DNA of 64,000 bases from Anaerolineae bacterium. Its GTDB lineage: Bacteria > Chloroflexota > Anaerolineae > Aggregatilineales > Phototrophicaceae. Below are positions 44,096-52,327 of this stretch, in pieces; position 1 is the stretch's first letter, and the number at the start of each line of letters is the position of its first letter. The notes beneath the pieces are model-generated. The model searched no databases. It saw nothing but the letters and a program-made list of their open reading frames with translations, and had not been told where the DNA came from. The position numbers and the translations under genes were made by a program. The DNA lies in the NCBI GenBank assembly GCA_022843745.1, contig JALHNB010000007.1, forward strand, positions 62,001-126,000. Reading direction: 5' to 3'.

Positions 44096-46369
44096 ATGTC
44101 GGAATTTAGCTCAATTGGAAAACCAACACCGATGGTGGATGGTCGTGCAAAAGTTACAGGAACAGCGCGCTATGCCGGTGATTTAACTGTGCCGGGTATG
44201 CTTCACGCCAGATTTGTGCCGAGTTCGTATGCCCATGCACGGCTGATTAACATTGATAAAACAAACGCACTGGCGGTTCCGGGTGTGGTCGCCGTCGTGA
44301 CTGCCGAGGATTTGCCTAAAATTGTACCGTCATCCCGCTATCGGCTGATGTTAGCCCGTGACCGCGTGATGTTCGTGGGGCAGCCGGTGGCGCTCGTCGT
44401 GGCGACCAGCGAAGCAGCGGCATCGGATGGGCTTGAGCAGGTTTATGTCGAATATGATCCGCTTCCCGTCGCCATGACGATTGACGAGGCGATGGCAGAA
44501 GGTGCGCCTTTGGTATGGCCGAATGGCGTACCGACAGGATCGAGCGAAGCCGGAGCGCACGGGGCAGACGTGAGCAGCGACGACGATGAAGATGAGCAGG
44601 ACGGAAATATCGCCAGCCGGAAGTCATGGATTCAAGGCAATATCGAGGCGGGTTTCGCTCAGGCCGATATGATCGTTGAACGAACATTTAACACGCCGAT
44701 GGTGCATCAAAGCTCGATTGAAACGCACGGCATTATCGCGCAACCTGATCTGGTGACAGGTGGGTGTACCGTATGGACAAGCACACAGGCGGCGTTTTAT
44801 GCGCGTCAGGAAGTGGCTGAGTCGCTTGGCGTTCCGGACTCCGATGTGCGCGTGATCGCGATGACGATTGGCGGCGGTTTCGGCGGCAAGAATGCGCTGT
44901 ATGAGCCATTAGTGGCGTTGGCTGCACGGGCAGTTGGTCGCCCGGTGCGGTTGATTTTGACCCGTATGGAAGAACTGGTTTCGACGAATCCCGCGCCGCC
45001 CGTCCGAATCCACGCAAAATTGGGCGCGAAACGCGATGGCACATTAACCGCGCTTCAGGCCGAAGTTTACAGCGATTCCGGCTGCTATCCGATGGGGCTG
45101 GCCTCGTTTCTTGGATTTATGCTGGCTAGTTTCTACCGGATTCCTAATTATCAGGTTGATACGATTGATGTTCTGACCTTCAAGCAATCGGCAGGAGCCT
45201 ATCGTGCGCCCGGTGCGCCTTCGACTATTTTTGCAATTGATAGCCTTATTGATGAATTAGCACATCAATTTGGTCTCGATCCGCTGGAAATGCGGCTGAA
45301 AAGCGCTGCCCGTGCTGGCGACCCACAGCCGGATAATAAAACCTGGCCGAGCATTGGAATGCAAGAAGTTCTGACGGCGCTGCGCGATCATCCTGCATGG
45401 CAGAATCGCGAACAAGCGCGGGCAGCCGGACGCGGCGTGGGAATCGCGGTTGGCGGTTGGCCGGGGGGCATTGAACCCGCAGCGGCGATTTGTCAGCTTA
45501 ACCGCGATGGCTTGCTGCAAATTAATGTCGGTTCAGTCGATGTAAGCGGTACGACGACCAGCTTTATGATGCTGGCAGCGGAGGCATTCGGCGTGACGGC
45601 GGATAAAGTGCGCGTCGTTTTTAACGATACGCAGACCGCCCCCTACGCCGGGATGAGCGCGGGCAGCAAAGTGACCTACACAACGGGCGCGGCTGTCGTG
45701 CTGGCAGCGAAGGAAGCCCGTCAACAAGCGCTGGCGATTGCCGCCGAAGAATTTGAAGCGGCTGTCGAAGACCTGGAAATCGTGGATGGCAAAATTCAGG
45801 TCAAAGGTGTGCCGAATAAGGCGATTGCGCTCAACAAAATTGCCGAAGAAACAATGAAATTTGACGGCAAATATCCACCTGTCTTTGCGCATGGTCGCAA
45901 CGCGATCACCACACAAGCGCCAGGATTCAGCGCACAATTAGCCGAAGTGAGTGTCGATCAGGAAACAGGCGAGGTCAAACTTCATCGTCTGGTGGTCGTG
46001 CAGGATGCAGGCCGCGCGATCAACCCGCTGGCGGTGCAGGGGCAGATGATGGGCGGATCGACTCAAGGTGTCGGCTGGGGGCTGTACGAAAAGATGACCT
46101 ATGACGAAAGCGGGCAGCTTTTAAGCGGCTCGTGGATGGATTACGCCGTGCCGGACATCACGCAGGCCGCGCCGATTATCGAAACGGTGATTGTCGAAGT
46201 GCCGTCCGATTTTGGACCGTTTGGTGCGCGTGGGGTGGGTGAGCCGCCCGTTGTGCCGACAGCCGCCGCGATTGCCAACGCGATTGCGGATGCCACGGGC
46301 GCACGGTTGACCGAACTGCCGATGACATCACGAGTGGTGCTACAGGGCATTGAAGCGTTAAAAGGCTAA
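44096..46369 (+). CDS. Xanthine dehydrogenase-family molybdenum-binding subunit
   Basis: A large (757-residue) subunit that binds Mo-MCD. SIGKPTPMVDGRAKVTGTA begins the first domain; GGGFGGKNALYEPL, GAYRAPGAPSTIF, and the catalytic Glu in GARGVGEPPVVPTAAAIA follow. An acidic insert (about 155-170) is unusual. No FAD or 2Fe-2S subunit is next to it on this strand, so it must borrow those from the convergent operon or from elsewhere, or be a monomeric type. It has its own promoter. Confidence 0.88.
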   Translation: MSEFSSIGKPTPMVDGRAKVTGTARYAGDLTVPGMLHARFVPSSYAHARLINIDKTNALAVPGVVAVVTAEDLPKIVPSSRYRLMLARDRVMFVGQPVALVVATSEAAASDGLEQVYVEYDPLPVAMTIDEAMAEGAPLVWPNGVPTGSSEAGAHGADVSSDDDEDEQDGNIASRKSWIQGNIEAGFAQADMIVERTFNTPMVHQSSIETHGIIAQPDLVTGGCTVWTSTQAAFYARQEVAESLGVPDSDVRVIAMTIGGGFGGKNALYEPLVALAARAVGRPVRLILTRMEELVSTNPAPPVRIHAKLGAKRDGTLTALQAEVYSDSGCYPMGLASFLGFMLASFYRIPNYQVDTIDVLTFKQSAGAYRAPGAPSTIFAIDSLIDELAHQFGLDPLEMRLKSAARAGDPQPDNKTWPSIGMQEVLTALRDHPAWQNREQARAAGRGVGIAVGGWPGGIEPAAAICQLNRDGLLQINVGSVDVSGTTTSFMMLAAEAFGVTADKVRVVFNDTQTAPYAGMSAGSKVTYTTGAAVVLAAKEARQQALAIAAEEFEAAVEDLEIVDGKIQVKGVPNKAIALNKIAEETMKFDGKYPPVFAHGRNAITTQAPGFSAQLAEVSVDQETGEVKLHRLVVVQDAGRAINPLAVQGQMMGGSTQGVGWGLYEKMTYDESGQLLSGSWMDYAVPDITQAAPIIETVIVEVPSDFGPFGARGVGEPPVVPTAAAIANAIADATGARLTELPMTSRVVLQGIEALKG

Positions 46370-46657
46370 AAATCCCTCAATCTCACCCCTAACCGCTGCG
46401 CGTCTCCAATGCGTTGGAGAGGGGAATAGGAAGCTGCTTTATTAGGTGAAGTTGATAAGAACCTGTTTGGAAATTCATCCCCTATCCCCCGGCCCCTTTC
46501 CCCATTGCATGGAGAAAGGGGAGAAATTCAAACTCAGCAGGGGAAATGCAAGCCATAAAAGCGTTGCAAATCGAATTGTCAAACAGGTTCTAAATGCATT
46601 TCATGCAGACAGTTTGCCAAAAACGATGAGGAGTGCGAGGGTTTGCGCTCCTTATAA
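46370..46657. repeat. Convergent-gene spacer filled with palindromic repeats
   Basis: No gene is seen. Family A copy 5 lies at 46370-46428 (TCACCCCTAAC arm, TCCAATGCGTTGGA core, GAGGGGAATAGG). A MITE-like element at 46458-46591 has 12-bp perfect terminal inverted repeats (AGAACCTGTTTG) and encloses family A copy 6 at 46476-46527. Either may end transcription of the flanking genes. Confidence 0.72.
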
Positions 46658-47119
46658 CTACATTAACGCGAGAATAGCCTGAATTTTCGTGGCGATGTCA
46701 TTCATGGTGTTTTCGCTTACCCGTTCCTCGGCGGGTACGCCCAGGTAGCGGAAAATATTCACGCTTTTGTGGTCTTCCGGCTGGTCAGCCATGCGCGGCA
46801 CAATATGGAAATGCACATGCGGGTGATCGGCTGCCTCAGCGAATTGGATCACGTAAGTTTTAAGGCAGCCTGTGACCTCTTTCAAAGCTATCGAAATCTG
46901 ACGGATTAGCTTTCCCATTTCCGACGCTTCTTCTTCTGTCATTTCGTCGATAGCGGTCATATGCCGCCGCGCAATTAAGACCATCCATCCCGGCAAGGAC
47001 GTGTTATAGCTGTGTACGACATCCCAATATGGCGTCCGATAGATGGAATCCCAAAGTGGGGATGTACCATCGTCTCGTTTTTGGATTAATTCGCAGGTAT
47101 AGCAAGTGCTTGATGTCAT
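46658..47119 (-). CDS. HIT-family protein with zinc motif
   Basis: A nucleotide hydrolase/transferase of 153 residues. The histidine triad is HVHFHIVPR; an N-terminal CYTCELI pair is a zinc site as in several bacterial HIT proteins. It overlaps the start of the molybdopterin-binding gene (ATGA overlap, 47116-47119) and ends the molybdenum operon. It may only share the transcript. Confidence 0.9.
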   Translation of the reverse strand: MTSSTCYTCELIQKRDDGTSPLWDSIYRTPYWDVVHSYNTSLPGWMVLIARRHMTAIDEMTEEEASEMGKLIRQISIALKEVTGCLKTYVIQFAEAADHPHVHFHIVPRMADQPEDHKSVNIFRYLGVPAEERVSENTMNDIATKIQAILALM

Positions 47120-48138
47120 TCTAGCAATCCTTCTCCTCTGGGCATTGGGCGTTCGCTGATGTCATCCAGCAGGCCGCCGTGTCCCATCGCCACGAAATCA
47201 GCGCGCGTGAGCCGTTCACCAGCCAGCAAACGCGGCAAAATCCAGTCGATGATGTTGGTTTTCAGCGATTTGATGCACCCCGGTGCGCCAATAACGGGGA
47301 TGTGGTCAATGTAGCCAAGCATGAGCAAGCTGCCGGGGTCAACGGGTGCGCCAAAATGGGCGACGCTTCCACCTGCTATACACAACGCTGTCGGCACAAC
47401 ATCCTCGCGGTCAATAATCGCCGAAATCCCCGCGACCAGAATCAATTCGCGCCCCGCTGCGCACTGTTCACGCAGTGCCGTCGCAATCGATTCGGCAGAA
47501 TGCGCCACATAGACCATCGTGTCCAAATGGCTGTTGAGATTTTCGACTCGCTGGCGCACGGGGTTATGAAACGATGCGATCAAACGTTCACGCGCGTTTT
47601 CTGGCCCAGTGAGAATTAAGCCAACGGAACGTGTGAGGAGTGGGCGAATTGAGATAATAGGCGCAGCTTCGTGTGCGATGGATTCGACATCGACCACCCG
47701 TGCTGTCGGTACGCCGAACGGGATAATTTTGACGAGTGTCAATAATTCGCCGGGGCGCACCAGCGTGTGTTCGCGCAGCGTGGCGATGGTGATGCCCTCG
47801 TCAATATTATTCAAGTGGTCGAGTGCCGGGACGTTGATTCGCAGCGGGCCAAATATTTCGGCGATCAGATTTGCGCGTCCAACTCCCGGCGTAACCACGC
47901 GCACACCGTCGCCTGCAATCGCTGTCGCGACACGCCGTGCGGCTTCATTTTCGCCTAAATCGGTTGATTCAAGTTCAGCGACGACAACCGTTTGCAAATT
48001 GAGTTTTCGCAAAGTGAGCAAATCAGCATCGGTTAGGAGATGGCCTTTGCTCAGAATTTTGTGACCACTTTCGCCGACGAGATTGTGCGCCAGAATTTTC
48101 CCGGCGGCCTCATCGACGGCTACAGCGCCGAACTTCAT
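47116..48138 (-). CDS. Molybdopterin-binding (MoCF-like) protein
   Basis: A 340-residue protein in the position of a maturation factor in cox-type clusters. The MoCF-like domain lies at about 160-310 and contains ILVAGISAIIDREDVVPTAL and PVIGAPGCIKSLKTNIIDW. The start at 48138 is chosen because it gives MKFGAVAVDEAAG, the family N-terminus. It overlaps xdhC by 4 bp. Likely role: handling of molybdopterin cytosine dinucleotide or its precursor for the large subunit. Confidence 0.82.
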   Translation of the reverse strand: MKFGAVAVDEAAGKILAHNLVGESGHKILSKGHLLTDADLLTLRKLNLQTVVVAELESTDLGENEAARRVATAIAGDGVRVVTPGVGRANLIAEIFGPLRINVPALDHLNNIDEGITIATLREHTLVRPGELLTLVKIIPFGVPTARVVDVESIAHEAAPIISIRPLLTRSVGLILTGPENARERLIASFHNPVRQRVENLNSHLDTMVYVAHSAESIATALREQCAAGRELILVAGISAIIDREDVVPTALCIAGGSVAHFGAPVDPGSLLMLGYIDHIPVIGAPGCIKSLKTNIIDWILPRLLAGERLTRADFVAMGHGGLLDDISERPMPRGEGLLE

Positions 48139-49148
48139 GCGCGTACCTGATTGCGAACGGCGACGATTTCCGCCATGATGCACAGCGCGATTTCTTCGGG
48201 CGTTTTAGCGCCGATGTCAATGCCGATGGGCGTGTGAATCCGCGCGAGATGTTCCGGCGATAACCCGGCCTCGGTGAGCCGTTTGATACGCTCCTCGTTG
48301 GTGCGCTTGCTGCTGAGGACACCGACATAGGGCGCTGGACTCGGCAGGGCGGTTCGCAGCGCAGGGTCGTCAATTTTAGGGTCATGGGTCAGCACAGCGA
48401 CATAAGTATCCTCATCTAATCCTAGTTGATTGAGTGCTTTATCGGGGTAGCTGTGCAAAATCGTGCTGACATCGGAAAAGCGTTCTTTGGTGGCGAATGC
48501 CTGGCGCGGATCAACCAATGAGACGCGAAAGCCCAATTGACGGGCGAAATTTTGAAGTGGCATGGCGATGTGAACGCCGCCGATCAAAATGAGGTGGGGA
48601 CGCGGACGATAAATATCAATCATCACATCGAGGTCGCCAATTGTTGTGCGCCCTGCTTGCTGTCTGGCCTGCGTGAGGGTGGTTTGCTGTTCACCACTCA
48701 GGGCGGCGCTGGCGTAATGGATTCCACCTGTTTTGTCGATCAGAATTTTGCCGCCAGCCGAGTCGCCGCTTAAAATCGTGATCGTTGAAGCACTGCGATC
48801 CTGCGAGATAAATTCGGTCACGCAGCGCCACCATGTGCTGTCGAGCGGCTCGACAAAGACGCCGATTTTGCCGCCGCAGGTCAGGCCAACATCCCAGGCG
48901 GTGTCGTCGCTGATGCCAAAATTGAGCAGGCGTGGCTTTTTTGACGTTAAAATTTCGGAAGCTTCTTCGATCACGGCGGTTTCGACGCAGCCGCCGCTGA
49001 CCGAGCCGATCATCGCCAAATCGCTGGTGACGGCCATCTTTGAGCCGATCTGTCGCGGAGCAGACCCCCAGGTCGAGACGACGGTTGCCAGAGCGATGTT
49101 GCGCCCCTGTTTAAGCCAATTTTCGACGGTTTCTAAAATATCTAACAT
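48135..49148 (-). CDS. XdhC/CoxF-family maturation protein
   Basis: A 337-residue protein. The N-terminal XdhC/CoxI domain is GRNIALATVVSTWGSAPRQIGSKM and GSVSGGCVE with its conserved Cys; the C-terminal Rossmann domain has LILIGGVHIAMPLQ. XdhC proteins load the sulfurated cofactor into molybdenum hydroxylases. It overlaps the gene after it by 4 bp and is 17 bp after coxE. Confidence 0.9.
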   Translation of the reverse strand: MLDILETVENWLKQGRNIALATVVSTWGSAPRQIGSKMAVTSDLAMIGSVSGGCVETAVIEEASEILTSKKPRLLNFGISDDTAWDVGLTCGGKIGVFVEPLDSTWWRCVTEFISQDRSASTITILSGDSAGGKILIDKTGGIHYASAALSGEQQTTLTQARQQAGRTTIGDLDVMIDIYRPRPHLILIGGVHIAMPLQNFARQLGFRVSLVDPRQAFATKERFSDVSTILHSYPDKALNQLGLDEDTYVAVLTHDPKIDDPALRTALPSPAPYVGVLSSKRTNEERIKRLTEAGLSPEHLARIHTPIGIDIGAKTPEEIALCIMAEIVAVRNQVRA

Positions 49149-49165
49149 GATTTATTTCCCACAAA

Positions 49166-50347
49166 TCAACTCAATTTTTGCAATTCGCGCACGAGTATTT
49201 CCAGATTCGCCAGATTGCGGACAGGCAGAAAATCATCGACATGCGGCAGCATGGCCTGTGCGCCGCGCGTCAGCGGTTCGTATTGTGGCGCGCCGAGCAG
49301 CGGATTCAGCCAGATCAGGCGATGACAACTGCGCTGCAAACGCTCGATTTCGTGTTTGAGCAATTCCGGGTCGCCGCGATCCCAGCCGTCCGTTATGAGC
49401 ATCACAATCGCGCCGCGCCCCAAAACACGCCGACTCCAATGGTAATTAAAATCCTGCAACGCTTCGCCTGTTTTTGTGCCTGCGCCCCAGGTATTGACTC
49501 GCTTGCCGACTTCGTGGAGTGCGCGGTCAACCGATTTGTGGCGTACATGATGGGTGATGCGCGTCAGGCGTGTGCTGAACAGAAACGACTCGACCTGGTA
49601 CATGCTGATGGCGAAAGTATGAATGAAGTGTAGAAAAATGCGGGTGTAGCGCTCCATACTGCCGCTGATGTCGCAGATCAGCACCAGCGGACGGGGTTTG
49701 AGCCGCCGGGTGCGTGTCGGCAACTTGAAAATTTCGCCTTCGTAGCGCATGTTCGCGCGGAACGTCCGGCGCAAATCCAACTGCTGGCCTTTGCCCGCGC
49801 GGAATCGACGTGTTTCGCGGTAGCCGAGTGAAGCGGGCAGGCGGGCGATAATCTGCCGCGCCATCGAAAGTTCCGCGCCTGTCATCTCGCCAAAATCCTT
49901 ATGCCGCAGAGTTTCTTGCTGGCTGAAGGTTGGGATGATCGCCAGCAGTGTGGAATCAGGCAAGGGTGTGCCGGTTGAAGAATCATCAGGTTGGGCAGTT
50001 GGCGGGAGCAGCGAGGGCGTTTTTCGCCGTTTTCGGGGTTCGCCGACGGCCTTCAAATTGAGTGCTGTTCCGTATTCCGACGGCGTTTGCCAGAATATTT
50101 CAAAAGCTTCATCAAAAAGCTCAATATCGCGCTGGTGCGTGACCATCAAAGCGCGTAGGGCATAATAAAAATCTGATTTTTTGCCCAGGCTGATAAATTC
50201 CAGCGCATGGGCGACTTCGATCATGCCATCCGGCGTAACCTTCATACCCAGCATTTTGCAGACGCGCCCGAAAAGCAGAAGATTATGAAGGAGCTGACCG
50301 CCCTGAAAACTGAGATCAATATCGCTACGCAGGTAAAGGTCAGCCAT
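49166..50347 (-). CDS. CoxE-like protein with von Willebrand A domain
   Basis: A 393-residue protein. The VWA MIDAS is VLICDISGSMERY and TDGWDRGDPE, typical of CoxE. In CO dehydrogenase clusters CoxE works with the MoxR ATPase CoxD to assemble the active site. It follows the ATPase gene by 2 bp. The presence of a MIDAS shows metal binding; the substrate protein is probably the large subunit upstream. Confidence 0.9.
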   Translation of the reverse strand: MADLYLRSDIDLSFQGGQLLHNLLLFGRVCKMLGMKVTPDGMIEVAHALEFISLGKKSDFYYALRALMVTHQRDIELFDEAFEIFWQTPSEYGTALNLKAVGEPRKRRKTPSLLPPTAQPDDSSTGTPLPDSTLLAIIPTFSQQETLRHKDFGEMTGAELSMARQIIARLPASLGYRETRRFRAGKGQQLDLRRTFRANMRYEGEIFKLPTRTRRLKPRPLVLICDISGSMERYTRIFLHFIHTFAISMYQVESFLFSTRLTRITHHVRHKSVDRALHEVGKRVNTWGAGTKTGEALQDFNYHWSRRVLGRGAIVMLITDGWDRGDPELLKHEIERLQRSCHRLIWLNPLLGAPQYEPLTRGAQAMLPHVDDFLPVRNLANLEILVRELQKLS

Positions 50348-50349
50348 GA

Positions 50350-51261
50350 TTAACCGTTGGATAACTGCGCTTGTATTGAGGCGCGTTCAAAGACCGATTG
50401 CAGCACTTCGCGATTCAGGCTTTCGATATCGTCCTGATATTTCAAAATAACGCCGACGGTATCTGCGATGACTTCGAGCGACAGCGCACGTTGATCGAGG
50501 GCGACGATAGCGGCTGTCCAATCGAGCGTTTCCGCCACACCGGGCGCTTTGAACAATTCCAGCCGCCGCAGTTCCTGAATAAAGGCCGTGATTTGTTTCG
50601 CCAGCATGGGTGCTACGTCCGGCGCTTTGGCACGCACGATTTCGAGTTCTTTTTCGAACGAGGGATAGTCAATCCAATAGTAGAGGCAGCGGCGTTTGAG
50701 CGCGTCGTGAACCTCGCGTGTGCGGTTTGACGTGACGACAACAACAGGCGGATGTTTGGCCGCGATTGTCCCTAATTCGGGAATCGTGACTTGAAAATCG
50801 GACAGAATCTCCAGCAAAAACGCCTCAAATTCTTCGTCAGCACGGTCTATTTCGTCGATCAGCAAAATGGGTGCGACACCATTTTCGGCGCTGTATTCGA
50901 CGGCCTGGAGCAGGGGACGTGGCTGTAAGAACTGGCGACTGAATAATTCGGCCTGCATCTCGTTACGTGTTGATCCGCTGGCTTCCATCAGACGCAGGTG
51001 AAGCATTTGCTGGGCATAATTCCATTCATAGAGTGCGCTGCTGGCATCCAGACCTTCATAGCACTGCAAGCGAATCAGCCGGGTATTGAGAATGCGCGAG
51101 AGAACTTTGGCGATTTCGGTCTTGCCGACTCCAGCTTCGCCTTCCAGAAAGAGTGGCTTGCCGAGTTTTATTGAAAGATAGATGCTGGTCGCCAATCCGC
51201 GTTCTGCGACGTAATGTTGTGCTGCGAGTGCCTGCTGGACAGAGTCAACGCTGTTGAACAT
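50350..51261 (-). CDS. MoxR/CoxD-type AAA+ ATPase
   Basis: A 303-residue ATPase. Walker A GEAGVGKTEIAK, Walker B LLIDEIDRADEEFE and the sensor VVVTSNRTREVHDALKRR are clear. CoxD is needed to place copper and sulfur in the cofactor of CO dehydrogenase. The start at 51261 is chosen over an in-frame site 12 codons earlier, which would start within the palindromic spacer. Confidence 0.9.
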   Translation of the reverse strand: MFNSVDSVQQALAAQHYVAERGLATSIYLSIKLGKPLFLEGEAGVGKTEIAKVLSRILNTRLIRLQCYEGLDASSALYEWNYAQQMLHLRLMEASGSTRNEMQAELFSRQFLQPRPLLQAVEYSAENGVAPILLIDEIDRADEEFEAFLLEILSDFQVTIPELGTIAAKHPPVVVVTSNRTREVHDALKRRCLYYWIDYPSFEKELEIVRAKAPDVAPMLAKQITAFIQELRRLELFKAPGVAETLDWTAAIVALDQRALSLEVIADTVGVILKYQDDIESLNREVLQSVFERASIQAQLSNG

Positions 51262-51285
51262 GAAATTGTGCCTTTTTGTTTGGAC

Positions 51286-51458
51286 GTAGGAGCGCAATAA
51301 TGTGGTTTTACAAATGAATACGGATAACCGTGTTCGTAGGGGTTTGATGAATCAACCCCTTTTCAGCGTTTTGCCTGGGCACGATACATCGTGCCCCTAC
51401 GAAGACGTGGTTGTGCTATCCGTATTTAATTGTTAATTTACATTAATTGCGCCCCTAC
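51286..51458. repeat. Nested palindromic element between the FAD and CoxD genes
   Basis: The outer arms are GTAGGAGCGCAATAATGT (51286-51303) and ACATTAATTGCGCCCCTAC (51440-51458). Within them AATACGGATA (51317-51326) pairs with TATCCGTATT (51417-51426), and inside these lie CGTAGGGG/CCCCTACG and GGGCACGAT/ATCGTGCCC. It is one palindrome inside another. It separates the structural from the maturation genes and could set their ratio. Confidence 0.75.
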
Positions 51459-51466
51459 AATATATT

Positions 51467-52324
51467 TTATGAACCGAGTGCGGCGTGAACCGCCCGCTTG
51501 AGATAGACCCCAGCCATTGCCTGACGGTAGTCTTCGGGATAACTCATGTCGCCGATCAAAAATTCCTCAATATCGGATTTGACGGCTGCTGCTGCGGCAT
51601 TCAGCGCACTATCATCCAGCGATGAGCCAGTCAGGACGCTTTCCGCGCCGGGTGAACGCACGGCTTTCATGGTCGCGCCACCGACTGCGACACGAGCGCT
51701 AGTGCAGGTTGAGCCATTCATTTCCAGCACCGCACACACGCCCACAACCGCATAGCGCGAGGCCGGGTGCGACAGCTTGACATAGGCGCTTTTGGCACTT
51801 GATGAATTGGACAGTTCGATCCGGGTGATGATCTCGCCGGGTTCGAGCGCTGTCGCGAAAAGATCGACAAAGAAATCCTGCGCATTAACCGAGCGTGATC
51901 CAGATTGGCCTTGAATATGGATGACTCCATCATAAGCCAGCACGACGGTTGGCGGGTCAGATGCGGGGTCGGCGTGGGCGAGATTACCGCCAATCGTCCC
52001 CCAATTGCGCACCTGCTGGTCGCCGACAATGCCTGCGGCACTGGCAAGAGCCGGGGCATAGGACTGCACATCCGCAGAAGCAGCAATCTGAGCATGGGTC
52101 GCCAGTGCGCCGATGCTTATTTTGTCGCCACTTACAAAAATGGACTTCAATTCTTCCAGATGGCTGATGTCGATCAACAGGCCGGGTTGAGCAAGCCGCA
52201 GCTTCATGGCGGGGATCAGGCTATGCCCGCCCGCCAGCAATTTTGCGTCGTCGTTCTGGCTCAAAAGCTCGATAGCCTCCGCGATGGAACTGGCGCGATG
52301 ATAATCAATCTCAGTAGGATACAT
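51467..52324 (-). CDS. FAD-binding subunit, CoxM-like
   Basis: The medium subunit of a molybdenum hydroxylase with 285 residues. AGGHSLIPAMKLR and GTIGGNLAHADPASDPP are the two FAD-contact motifs. It accepts electrons from the 2Fe-2S subunit. It lies 3 bp after the large subunit gene. A C-terminal domain of about 100 residues follows the FAD fold as usual. Confidence 0.93.
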   Translation of the reverse strand: MYPTEIDYHRASSIAEAIELLSQNDDAKLLAGGHSLIPAMKLRLAQPGLLIDISHLEELKSIFVSGDKISIGALATHAQIAASADVQSYAPALASAAGIVGDQQVRNWGTIGGNLAHADPASDPPTVVLAYDGVIHIQGQSGSRSVNAQDFFVDLFATALEPGEIITRIELSNSSSAKSAYVKLSHPASRYAVVGVCAVLEMNGSTCTSARVAVGGATMKAVRSPGAESVLTGSSLDDSALNAAAAAVKSDIEEFLIGDMSYPEDYRQAMAGVYLKRAVHAALGS

Positions 52325-52327
52325 AGC

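Noticed and set aside
46446-46682. Open frame in the repeat-filled spacer
   Set aside because: It is formed by palindromic repeats and has no homology-like pattern.
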